From assembly GCF_000499205.1 (NCBI RefSeq), contig NZ_AWUK01000033.1:1-40119 (forward strand): 40,119 nt of DNA, read 5' to 3'. This document shows, piece by piece, positions 15,179 through 23,179 of this stretch. The DNA is from Paenibacillus sp. MAEPY2. Its GTDB lineage: Bacteria; Bacillota; Bacilli; Paenibacillales; Paenibacillaceae. Under the pieces are notes generated by a model that saw nothing but the letters and a program-made list of their open reading frames with translations, did not search any database and had not been told where the DNA came from. How positions within the stretch are numbered: the stretch's first letter is position 1; the number at the start of each line of letters is the position of its first letter. Made by a program: the position numbers and the translations under genes.

Positions 15179-18100
15179 TTATTTCATAGGGTTGATTGTC
15201 TTATCGTGTTTATTATTATTTAGTAATTTCCATAAGTCCTCTCCACGTTTCAAATGATACGTTGTAACATTACCATTTGCATTAGTTCCTACAAACTCAA
15301 ATTTAGCTTCTCCCTTACTAGAGTTACCCATAAACTTCACATAACCTGTTCGGGTTTCACCTTTGTATTGATATTCTACCTTTGTGCCACTATTCATAAC
15401 ATCCCTAGCACCTTGCATGTATTCATCTGCATTTTTATAAGCACCGCGGAATTCATTATTTTTAACAGCATGTTTTTCGTAATGAGAATCCAGTAATTCC
15501 TTAGAAGCAAAATTCTTGTTGGCAAAGTTACCCTTCCCCTCAGTCTCACACTTCATCAACCCTAACGGATCAATGTAACTCACTGGATTCCCGTTCACAT
15601 ACGCATATCGGTTAAATGTCTGCCCATCTTGGATCGCTCCACGGATCACATCCCGGTTCAGGAACCGCTTCAGTTTCGCATCATAGTACCGCGCTCGCAT
15701 GTAATACAGTCCATTGGCATCGGTCATGACCCCATCTCGACCATTATACGCAAACGGCTGCTGGGTTAATCCTTCATGTTGCTCCAGTTCGCCATATAAT
15801 CCATACGTATAGCGGTCCGTCACCCGGTTCTGCTCGTCCGTTAGCAACGTCGTACTGCCACGTAGATCGTAGTGGTAACTCAGATACGTGCCGTCGGCAT
15901 CTTCGCGTCCGATTAGCCCCAGACCATAGATGTAACGGGATTTCACATTCCCTTCCCCGTCTAGCTCCATCAAAACCCGGCTCAGTTCATGTGCATCGTC
16001 GTTGACATAGCGGGTCACTTGCCCTCGCTGCGCGAGTTCAATCCGGTCTCCCTGTGGATTGTATCGATACTTGAGCTTACCTGCCTTCACCAGACGGTTT
16101 CGAGCATCGTATTCGTAAGCAGAAGCGGTGCTGCCATCGGTCGCATACAGCAGATTTCCGTTGGCATCGATTTCTACCGGATAGTCCCCCACCCGCTGAA
16201 GTCGGTTATCCCAGGTATAGTGCAGATGCTGCGTTGGTGAAGTACTCGTGAATTCCGTTTCAGATGTCCCTACTTGTTCGGTTGTCAGGTTGCCAGACGG
16301 GTCATACGTGTAGTGTACAACACGACCTGGCTCGGCGCCACTGCGCAGGCGTTTCAAGGTATCATACGTATACTGTTTGTTTTCTTCTTTCAGCAGCAAG
16401 CCGCTTGGGCTGTATTCGTACTTAAATTGCTGTAAACGAATGCCCTGTCCGCTCGTATCTCTCAGGCGAGTGAGTTGGCCGGCCGCATCGTATTCCCTTT
16501 GCTCCTGACTGCCGTTCGGGCGCCGGGTGTCGATGAGCTTCCCGCTTGCATCATAGCGGTACCGGGTCAGACGGCCGTTCCAGTCCTTCACTTCAGCCAG
16601 CTCACCCGTGGCTTGGTAGCGATACTGCACCACTTTCCCATCCGGATAGGTCAGCGCCGTCATCCGGCCTGCCGCATCATACGCATATTGCAGTAGATGC
16701 CCTAACCCATCAGTTCGGGTAAGCAATCGTCCTGCCGCATCATAGGTGCGTTCCTCATGCTGCTCGGCTTCCAGCACACGAGTCACCTGTCCATCCGGCG
16801 TGTAGGTCAGCACGATTTCGCCCGCTTCATCCGTAGCACGGATCAGGCGGCCCGCGGCATCATACACATACCGGGTTTCCTGGCCCTTGGCATCCAGCTT
16901 GGCACTTAGCCAGCCGCGGTCATCATAGGTGTACGCCGTTCGTGCGCCTGCCGCGTTCGTTTCCTGCAGCAGACGACCGCTGCGGTCATACGACAGACGA
17001 GTCTCGTTTCCACTCGCATCCGTATAGCTCGTATTGCGGTCTTCCCCATCCCATGTCTGGCGATAGGTCACTTCATCTGACCCTTGGCCTTGAATCACTT
17101 CGGTCAGGCGGTGTGCGGCATCGTAACGATAACGGCGGGTATGGCCATCCGCGTCGGTATCTTCGACGCGCTGATGCAGGGCATTGAACCGTAGTCGCGT
17201 CATGTGACCGAGTCCATCCTGCCAGGCAGTTGGGCGACCAGCGGCATCATAGGTCAGCTGCTGCACGGTCCGGCCTTCGCCATCGATGACGGAGATGAGA
17301 CGACCGGCGCCATCATAGTGATACCGTGTAACGTGTCCTAACGCATCGGTCACGATCTGCAATCGACCTGCGGTGTCATAGGATAGCTGCGCAGTTTCGC
17401 CGAGCGCATTCGTCTCGGCGATCAGGCGGTTTTCGGCGTCATAGGTATACTGCCGGGTGTGACCGAGTGCATCGGTGATGGTCGCGACCTCACCGTTTGG
17501 TGTATACGTAAACTGCATCGAAGCTCCGGATGGACGCGTTTCGCGAATTCGCTGCCCACTGGCATCATACACAATCTGCCACGTGAGGCCCAGCGGATCG
17601 GTGATGGAGGTCAGGCGGTCTGCGCCATCGTAGCTCCGGCGACTTACACTTCCGGCGGCATCCTTCAGTTCGACCAGTCGTCCCGCTTCATCCCAGCCCA
17701 CCTGTAAACGTCGGCCTTCCGGATCCAGCGTATGCTGCAGCTCACCGGTCTCGGTATAGGCGTAGGTCCAGCTGGCTCCCGTAAAGTCCTGATACGTGGC
17801 CGTTTGTCCCGTTTCGGTATAGATCCACTTCGCCGTACTGCCATCGGGACGGGTCACTTCGGTCAGGCGTTGTTGTTCATCGTACCGGTAGCTGGTTACA
17901 CCGCCTTCGGCATCCGTTTCACGCGCGACTTGGTGGTGCACGGTATAACTATACTTCGTTTCCTGACCCAGCGGATCGATTTCCCGGATCAGATGTCCCT
18001 CTTCATCATAGACATACGTCGTGGTTTCATCCAGCGGATTCGTAGCACTGGACATCTGTCCTCGCGGCGTGTAGGTATAGCGTGTGATACCGCCATCTTC

Positions 18101-19990
18101 TGCATGCACTTCGAGGAGCTGCAAGGCGTCATCGTGCACGAGGGTGCGTGTCTGACCCATCCGATTGGTAACGGTGGTCCACGTCTGACCCGGATGGCTC
18201 TCGGTATCATACGCCATCCGCCCCGCTTCACCGGATGGGTCGGTTTGCGCAATGATTCGGTACTTCTCGTCGTAGGTATTGGTAAACTGAACGACTCCGG
18301 CTTCGCTCAGTGACATCAGGCGCCCTTCGCCGTCGTGGGTCAGCTCCGTGATCGTACCGTCCGGTTCCGTTAGACGCACCAGGAATCCTGCAGTATCATA
18401 ACCAAACGTTGCTTCACGCAAAGCATCTCTGACCGCAGCGAGGTTCCCTTCCGCGGTATAGTCCAATATCAGCGCACGTCCCGTGACCCGGTCCTGTAGC
18501 TGCTCGAGTTTTCCTTCTCCATCATAGACCAGATCCAACGACAGTCCGTCGCTGTGGGTATGGCTGAGCAGCACGCCGTTGGTGTCGAACTGGTAGATCT
18601 CACGTGGGCTGCGGGCCATATAGGTCCAGCCCTTCCCGGTGTAGGTCAGCTCGTCATGGTTCACATCCAGGTCATCACTGCGGTAAAGGCCGTCCCCTTG
18701 GTGCGTAAATCGGTTTTTCCGTCCCGGAGTCCAATAGACATCTACGATGGGTTGATATGCATCTCTAGCTTCAAAGGTAGTCTGGAAGTCTTTTGGAGTC
18801 AAATCCAAACGTAGTCCATATTGATGCGTCCAAGCCGGGCCCAGTTCTCCCCGCTGCAACAGACCGGAATGGTAAATCAGAGTGAAAGGCCAGTCTGCTG
18901 CCCCGTGCAACGTCAGAAGACGGTGGTTCATAAACTGATGACCCGTAGCGGCATGAATCGGGTCCTCTACTTGACTTTGCTTCTGCGACTTTTGAGGATT
19001 CTGCGTTTCTGTTGTTCGACCCGTAGACGATGGGTGCGGCGAAGAATCGATATCCTTCGACTTCGGCGCCCCTGGCGGCTCTGCTCCTTTGGCAGCACTT
19101 CCCCCGGGCGTCTTCTTTATCATCGAAGCCGCTGCGGCAGCCCCGGTTCCTCCCGCGGCACTGGCTGCCGCCGCTTTCTCGGTATCGGTCAGGCCCGCAT
19201 CGTGACGACTGGACCCGGCATCTCCTGGTGCATCGTCTGCTTTGCCCGTTGGTTTGTTACTGGTCATCGGCGCGTCACCTGTATCCCTGGAGCCTGCGGG
19301 GGCTTCGCCTGCTTTGGTCGACTTCGGCGTCGCTCCGGCAATGTCCTCCCCGGCTTCTCGGGTCGAGTTCCCGGGCACACCCGCCTTATTGGTGCTCGTT
19401 GGCACAGCGTCGATCGCTTCATCTGCACCACGGCCTACGGTTTTCGCTGCATCTGCAGCGTCATCCGCATGTTTCACGGTTTTTCCCGTCAGTTCCAGCG
19501 CCTCATCCGCATACTTGAAGAGGGAAGCGGCTTTATTTCCCGCTTTTCCCAACGGTCCCAGCACGGAAAGACCGCGCTCATACCAGGCCAGTTTCTCTCC
19601 CGTGAGCAGATCCCGGCCGGTGATGGCCTCAATAATGCCTTTGACGTTACCGACCACAGGGAGAAAATCCAGCACCATCCCCAACGCAAAGGTGAGGAAA
19701 CTGGCCAATTTGCCCCAATTGAATTTTTTGCCCTCTCGGTCCGCTTGTTCATATTCTTCACGTTTGCGCCGGGTCAACTCCGACAGCAGTTCCAGCTTGC
19801 TTTGCAAGCCATCCAGTTCCCGCATCAGTTGGGTGAACGTACTTTGTACCCCCCCTTGGCTGAGGGTTTTATAGCTCAGGCTGTTCATCGCCCGGTTCAG
19901 GTCCCCGCGCAGATCCCCCATCTCATCCGCGGCCCCGTTCAGACTTTTCGAGGTCCGCTTCAGGTCGGATAGGCTGACTTCCAATTTCAC
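15179..19990 (-). CDS. RHS-repeat polymorphic toxin with type VII-style N-terminal helical domain
   Basis: A 1,603-residue toxin. In order: a helical domain of about 95 residues resembling WXG/LXG targeting domains (no signal peptide); a short hydrophobic stretch and a pre-toxin-like segment (GNVKGIIEAITGRDLLTGEK, about 113-132); a low-complexity Ala/Gly/Ser/Thr/Asp linker (about 165-335); a DUF6531-type cap (VEDPIHAATGHQF, about 342); about 1,000 residues of YD/RHS repeats (many GxxxxYxYDxxGRL units); the RHS core end (ARYYDAKLKRFLNRD and YAYVNGNPVSYIDPLG, to about 1,477); and a variable 126-residue tip. The start is GTG at 19990, after an AAGGGGGAAG site; no in-frame ATG fits. RHS shells encapsulate and autoproteolytically release the tip. 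It follows two WXG100-type genes by 12 bases. The tip and immunity gene are far more AT-rich than the repeat core. Confidence 0.9.
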   Translation of the reverse strand: MKLEVSLSDLKRTSKSLNGAADEMGDLRGDLNRAMNSLSYKTLSQGGVQSTFTQLMRELDGLQSKLELLSELTRRKREEYEQADREGKKFNWGKLASFLTFALGMVLDFLPVVGNVKGIIEAITGRDLLTGEKLAWYERGLSVLGPLGKAGNKAASLFKYADEALELTGKTVKHADDAADAAKTVGRGADEAIDAVPTSTNKAGVPGNSTREAGEDIAGATPKSTKAGEAPAGSRDTGDAPMTSNKPTGKADDAPGDAGSSRHDAGLTDTEKAAAASAAGGTGAAAAASMIKKTPGGSAAKGAEPPGAPKSKDIDSSPHPSSTGRTTETQNPQKSQKQSQVEDPIHAATGHQFMNHRLLTLHGAADWPFTLIYHSGLLQRGELGPAWTHQYGLRLDLTPKDFQTTFEARDAYQPIVDVYWTPGRKNRFTHQGDGLYRSDDLDVNHDELTYTGKGWTYMARSPREIYQFDTNGVLLSHTHSDGLSLDLVYDGEGKLEQLQDRVTGRALILDYTAEGNLAAVRDALREATFGYDTAGFLVRLTEPDGTITELTHDGEGRLMSLSEAGVVQFTNTYDEKYRIIAQTDPSGEAGRMAYDTESHPGQTWTTVTNRMGQTRTLVHDDALQLLEVHAEDGGITRYTYTPRGQMSSATNPLDETTTYVYDEEGHLIREIDPLGQETKYSYTVHHQVARETDAEGGVTSYRYDEQQRLTEVTRPDGSTAKWIYTETGQTATYQDFTGASWTYAYTETGELQHTLDPEGRRLQVGWDEAGRLVELKDAAGSVSRRSYDGADRLTSITDPLGLTWQIVYDASGQRIRETRPSGASMQFTYTPNGEVATITDALGHTRQYTYDAENRLIAETNALGETAQLSYDTAGRLQIVTDALGHVTRYHYDGAGRLISVIDGEGRTVQQLTYDAAGRPTAWQDGLGHMTRLRFNALHQRVEDTDADGHTRRYRYDAAHRLTEVIQGQGSDEVTYRQTWDGEDRNTSYTDASGNETRLSYDRSGRLLQETNAAGARTAYTYDDRGWLSAKLDAKGQETRYVYDAAGRLIRATDEAGEIVLTYTPDGQVTRVLEAEQHEERTYDAAGRLLTRTDGLGHLLQYAYDAAGRMTALTYPDGKVVQYRYQATGELAEVKDWNGRLTRYRYDASGKLIDTRRPNGSQEQREYDAAGQLTRLRDTSGQGIRLQQFKYEYSPSGLLLKEENKQYTYDTLKRLRSGAEPGRVVHYTYDPSGNLTTEQVGTSETEFTSTSPTQHLHYTWDNRLQRVGDYPVEIDANGNLLYATDGSTASAYEYDARNRLVKAGKLKYRYNPQGDRIELAQRGQVTRYVNDDAHELSRVLMELDGEGNVKSRYIYGLGLIGREDADGTYLSYHYDLRGSTTLLTDEQNRVTDRYTYGLYGELEQHEGLTQQPFAYNGRDGVMTDANGLYYMRARYYDAKLKRFLNRDVIRGAIQDGQTFNRYAYVNGNPVSYIDPLGLMKCETEGKGNFANKNFASKELLDSHYEKHAVKNNEFRGAYKNADEYMQGARDVMNSGTKVEYQYKGETRTGYVKFMGNSSKGEAKFEFVGTNANGNVTTYHLKRGEDLWKLLNNNKHDKTINPMK
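15182..15559 (-). other. Variable C-terminal toxin tip of the RHS protein
   Basis: These 126 residues follow the conserved DPLG junction. Features include LLDSHYEKHAVKNNEF near the start, then ADEYMQGARDVMN, then alternating strands (VEYQYKGETRTGYVKF, AKFEFVGTNANGN, TTYHLKR). A conserved-looking His, a Y-K-G-E-R cluster and a strand-rich end would suit a small ribonuclease of the barnase/EndoU/colicin-D-like (BECR) grouping; this is a guess from pattern only. Base composition drops sharply to AT-rich at about 15,545. Confidence 0.6.
15600..18800 (-). repeat. YD/RHS repeat-encoding array
   Basis: Dozens of diverged units of about 60-66 bases recur, each encoding a pattern like YDAAGRL-x-x-x-T-D-x-x-G. 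They make a GC-rich block unlike both flanks. The repeats build the beta-shell that encloses the toxin tip. Repetition at DNA level makes assembly errors and recombination likely here. Confidence 0.8.
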
Positions 19991-20002
19991 ATTGCTTCCC
20001 CC

Positions 20003-20362
20003 TTATTTCTTCTTCGCAGCTGAAGCGGCTGCAGCTGCGGCCGCTCGTTGTCTTTCGCGCTCCTGACGCTCACGTTCCTGGCGTTCTCTCTCTCTGCGCT
20101 CTTCTTCGAGATCCTCTTGCATGAACTGATTGGCTAAGTCTTCCAGTCGGCGTGCAAATTGTTCCATTTCATCCGCTGTCTGTCTCATCCGCTGAGTTGT
20201 ATCCCGGAAATCATCCATAAAGTGTTGATACACTCTTCCCTTCCAGATCATGGACTGTACGTTACTATTGATACTGGAGCGTTCATTCTCCAACTTGCTG
20301 CTGTTACTGCGTATTTTGGAGGCGATGCTCCGCAGCTTACTGACATCAGGCCGAATTGGCAT
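20003..20362 (-). CDS. WXG100-type protein with charged coiled-coil tail
   Basis: A 119-residue protein. Residues 1 to about 85 form a WXG100-like helical hairpin with WKG at about residues 40-42 (SMIWKGRVYQHFM). The last 35 residues are an unusual extension: a highly charged coil with ERERQ pentads in tandem, then an Ala-rich run and a KKK end. RBS GGAGATG precedes ATG. It lies 12 bases before the RHS toxin, which suggests it is the toxin's helical partner, comparable to the Lap partners of LXG toxins. The tail could serve as export signal or contact the RHS N-terminal domain. Role is inferred. Confidence 0.78.
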   Translation of the reverse strand: MPIRPDVSKLRSIASKIRSNSSKLENERSSINSNVQSMIWKGRVYQHFMDDFRDTTQRMRQTADEMEQFARRLEDLANQFMQEDLEEERRERERQERERQERERQRAAAAAAASAAKKK

Positions 20363-20374
20363 ATGTACATCTCC

Positions 20375-20650
20375 TTACTTTATTGAATCTGCCTTACTAA
20401 ATCTCTCGGCAATAGCCTTAAGCTCGTCCCCTACATCCTTCAGCACAGTAGATACACTCTCCAGTTGAACATGGGCATCCTTGTAAGAGGAGTAAAAACG
20501 CTCTTGAGATTTCCCCTCCCATTCCCCCGTGATTCCATCAATCAGTGACTTCAACTCTCTGGACAAAGCTATACTTTCCTGACTACTGGCTAGAAATCGG
20601 GTAGCGATCTCCTTAATACGTTCAGGTTCAATTTTGATACGGTCTGCCAT
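20375..20650 (-). CDS. WXG100 family protein (EsxA-like)
   Basis: A 91-residue protein of classical WXG100 size, with helix, a turn holding WEG (about residues 43-45, ITGEWEGKSQERFY), and a second helix ending in a short tail. Such proteins form helical-hairpin dimers and are either type VII substrates or partners of larger substrates. The ATG directly abuts the stop of the EspG-like gene, with an AAAGGGG site inside that gene's end, so the two are translationally close. Together with the next gene it makes a pair of WXG100 proteins ahead of the RHS toxin, possibly a heterodimer (inference). Confidence 0.88.
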   Translation of the reverse strand: MADRIKIEPERIKEIATRFLASSQESIALSRELKSLIDGITGEWEGKSQERFYSSYKDAHVQLESVSTVLKDVGDELKAIAERFSKADSIK

Positions 20651-21460
20651 TTATTTGACCCCTTTCCCATCCAGTTTTTCAATTTGATCCGCAAATCGTA
20701 ATAACGCTTTTTTCAATATCGCAGGCTTGTATGGCTGGAACTGAAGCGTACCCTCCGTCAATTCAACCGCCAGATACAGCTTGTCTCCCCATTGCGCATA
20801 GTGATAATCCTCCTGATGCCACATTAGTCCATGCCTCTTCATAAACATCATCGAACCTGAACGCTCTCCATTGCTGAAAATGGCTACTGCAAGCTCTGCC
20901 TGCTCTTCCGTATGCCCCGCTTGAACCAGTCTATTAAGCTGATCCACTTCGGTAAGCTGATTCCATTGTTCCCACGTGCAATCTTTGATGACCGCCTTTT
21001 TGGCTGCACTTTTATATTGAAGCGTTAGTGGGAAGAAACCTTTCATAGCTTCTAACGTTAACTGGGCATCTGCAACAGGAACAAGGACAATAGCTTCTTT
21101 CTCATCCATTGTCTGTTCGACAACGATTCGAGGAGTAAAGTAGTAGTGACCTTCGTATTTCCCAGTGCCTTCAATCTTCTTACTGACATGCATCACATCC
21201 GCACTGCCGCATGCAGCAATGCAATAGGCGAGCATTTCATTCATATCGTAGCCCGTACCCTCTTCCTTCGGGACCAGATACCCTTTCTCCACAAACGCCT
21301 TCTCAATTACCTTATATTCCGCTTCCAATTCCTTAGCCAGATACCCGCGATAAGGATCATCAAAGTTGGCAATATGACGGACACCCACCAGTTGAGTCAA
21401 AAAGAAAAACTCTTCAGGAGAGAGCTGGAATGACCACTCTTCCGTTAATTCATTTTCCAA
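20651..21460 (-). CDS. EspG-like candidate type VII chaperone
   Basis: A 269-residue soluble protein. No database family is certain, but the layout resembles the actinobacterial EspG family: an N-terminal FxLSPEEFFFLTQLVG helix, a region that would be RGYLAKELEAEYKVIEKAF followed by KGYLV, a central strand-rich part (GHYYFTPRIVVEQ), and a second half ending in a strand-turn-helix (GTLQFQPYKPAILKKALLRF). EspG proteins bind WXG-motif substrates and keep them soluble for ESX export. The best start is a TTG at 21460 with an AAGGAG site 10 bases upstream; an ATG at 21505 overlaps the previous gene and lacks a site. It sits directly before two WXG100 genes and the RHS toxin. Homology to EspG is my inference and should be tested structurally. 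Confidence 0.6.
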   Translation of the reverse strand: MENELTEEWSFQLSPEEFFFLTQLVGVRHIANFDDPYRGYLAKELEAEYKVIEKAFVEKGYLVPKEEGTGYDMNEMLAYCIAACGSADVMHVSKKIEGTGKYEGHYYFTPRIVVEQTMDEKEAIVLVPVADAQLTLEAMKGFFPLTLQYKSAAKKAVIKDCTWEQWNQLTEVDQLNRLVQAGHTEEQAELAVAIFSNGERSGSMMFMKRHGLMWHQEDYHYAQWGDKLYLAVELTEGTLQFQPYKPAILKKALLRFADQIEKLDGKGVK

Positions 21461-21482
21461 AGTAAATACACTCCTTCGATCT

Positions 21483-22841
21483 CTATTTAAATAGACCAAT
21501 AGCATAAATAATTAAGGCAAAAACAAGCGCACCGACTGAGCCACCTATTACATAAATCCACATTCGGTCATATGTGGACTGTTTATTCTGTTGAATTAGC
21601 TGATTCCAGCCTTTTTTCACAAGTGTCTGCTTGGGTTCCGGGTTAAAGACCGTCTGATCTATGCCTTCTTGCACCTGCTCCATGGCAATGGAAATTTCAA
21701 CATGAAATGGGGAACGCTCGTTAAATTGCTCAATCAGCTTGCCATATTCCCAAAAAGCTGACGTCAGATTCCCCTGACGCTCCAATTGACGGGCTCGGGC
21801 CAATTGAGTCTCTTGGGCGTGACTCAAAGCGTTGACAGCATATTCACTCGGCAAGTGATTAGATTCCTCAGTTGATTGCTCCAGCTCCAGATCCTCTTCA
21901 GTCGGTGAAATCGCTTCTTGCTCCACGAATTGCTTCGCTGAAGCCAGTGCGATTTGCCACTCCCCAAAGGTAGGACACTGCTGTAGCTGCTCTGCATTCC
22001 ATAACCGATCTAACAATGCTGCCACTTCAGAGCCATACTGCTGCTCAAGTGTCGATTGAAGAAGTACGTAGCGCTCACTTTGCTGCTGAATTTCTTGTGG
22101 ATCAAAATAACTATCTCCCCAAGCTTGCTTACATATGTCTGTACTCGACCAAGCCAGCATCTCGGCAAGCAGGATTCCACCAGCAAATCGATCCGCAAGA
22201 GGGCTCCAGTCCCCATATTCTCTAAGGAAAGATGCCGTATATCCCGTCGCCCCCTCTGGCAGATTATCGGGTTCCTCCAATTGCTTGGCGTACATTCCTT
22301 CTACATCCACTAATTCAACAGACATGTCTTCTGCCTCTTGATTAGGGTTGACGATCAGCAGATTAGAAGCTGACAAGTCGGCATGGGCTATGCCAGCTTG
22401 CTCCAATACAGCCATGGTAGATACCAAAACCATTGCCAGTTTCAATGATTGTTCCCGAGATAATACCTCTCGGCCTAGCATTAATTCACTCCATGTCACG
22501 CCATCAATCCACGGCATATGTGCACCATAAAGTAACTCGGGATAGTGTCCGAGCAACTCCATATCTTCTAGCGGATTCAGTATAGTTCTTGACCATACGC
22601 TCAGTCCGGAATGGACTGAGAGGTCTTTCATTAGCTCTGTTAACTTCATGACAGAGGGCTGGCGGAAGGCTGGGCGGAATACCTTCAATGCACTATTTTC
22701 TCCCAAGCTGTTGACAAGCTTGTACACTGTGCCCTCCCTGCCCTCCTGACCATAGGGTATACCTTCAAATTGAGGGTGCTGGACCAGTCTGTAGACTTGG
22801 TTTCTGATTCGTAGTTCAATATTAATATCAGGTGGAAACAC
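21483..22841 (-). CDS. Membrane-anchored Ser/Thr kinase-like protein (possible EssB counterpart)
   Basis: This 452-residue protein has a protein-kinase-like domain (about 20-290) and a single C-terminal membrane segment (about 427-447). Kinase landmarks are all present: Gly-rich loop GQEGREGTVYK, the ATP-anchoring Lys in ALKVF (about residue 53), the catalytic HADLSASN (about 153-160) and the DVEG in place of DFG (about 179). The middle (about 300-400) is acidic and helical. In firmicute type VII systems the EssB/YukC subunit is a pseudokinase fold with one membrane segment; this protein may be its counterpart but looks catalytically competent. The start is the GTG at 22841 with an AAGGGGAG site 8 bases upstream; a GTG seven codons earlier lies before that site. 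It lies between the YukD-like and EspG-like genes. Confidence 0.78.
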   Translation of the reverse strand: MFPPDINIELRIRNQVYRLVQHPQFEGIPYGQEGREGTVYKLVNSLGENSALKVFRPAFRQPSVMKLTELMKDLSVHSGLSVWSRTILNPLEDMELLGHYPELLYGAHMPWIDGVTWSELMLGREVLSREQSLKLAMVLVSTMAVLEQAGIAHADLSASNLLIVNPNQEAEDMSVELVDVEGMYAKQLEEPDNLPEGATGYTASFLREYGDWSPLADRFAGGILLAEMLAWSSTDICKQAWGDSYFDPQEIQQQSERYVLLQSTLEQQYGSEVAALLDRLWNAEQLQQCPTFGEWQIALASAKQFVEQEAISPTEEDLELEQSTEESNHLPSEYAVNALSHAQETQLARARQLERQGNLTSAFWEYGKLIEQFNERSPFHVEISIAMEQVQEGIDQTVFNPEPKQTLVKKGWNQLIQQNKQSTYDRMWIYVIGGSVGALVFALIIYAIGLFK

Positions 22842-22879
22842 GATTCTTGCTCCCCTTTGCACAAAAAAATGATTCGAAA

Positions 22880-23161
22880 TTATATCGTTGAGAAGGAGTT
22901 AACCTGCTCAATGCGCAGATAGCTTCCATCCGTTGCTTTTAAATCCTCCAGAGACTGCTGAAGATCCATGCTACTCCACTCACTTCCATCACCGCTAAGG
23001 TAGTAGCGATAGTTGGACGCCTGAAACGTAAGGGCCATACCTTCATTTAATCCTTTGAGCATGGGTTCGAGTAATTCATGCAGAGGTATCGTATTAGGTA
23101 GCTCTATATCTGTCTTTTTGCCGGTTGCATCAATAATTAAGGTTAATAAAGTTCGATCCAT
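22880..23161 (-). CDS. YukD/EsaB-type ubiquitin-like protein
   Basis: A 93-residue protein with the beta-grasp pattern of YukD: a first strand pair (TLLTLIIDATGKKTDIELP), a helix (LHELLEPMLKGLNEG), then strands including YRYYLSGDGSEW and a final LRIEQVN. YukD/EsaB is a conserved cytoplasmic component of firmicute type VII systems, ubiquitin-like in fold but without a conjugation tail. RBS GGAGGAG precedes ATG. It is 38 bases upstream of the kinase-like gene and 18 bases downstream of the vWA gene, a position matching EsaB beside EssB in other systems. Confidence 0.8.
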   Translation of the reverse strand: MDRTLLTLIIDATGKKTDIELPNTIPLHELLEPMLKGLNEGMALTFQASNYRYYLSGDGSEWSSMDLQQSLEDLKATDGSYLRIEQVNSFSTI

Positions 23162-23179
23162 GTGTTCTCCTCCTTACGA

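Noticed and set aside
15600..18800. Possible CRISPR or tandem satellite in the repeat block
   Set aside because: The repeats are diverged, in-frame, and encode YD-type protein repeats; there are no identical repeats with unique spacers.
18821..19972. 383-codon plus-strand open frame opposite the RHS toxin
   Set aside because: It is an antisense shadow of GC-rich toxin DNA; Arg/Ser/Cys-rich low-information protein, no start signal. Several other long frames on that strand have the same cause.
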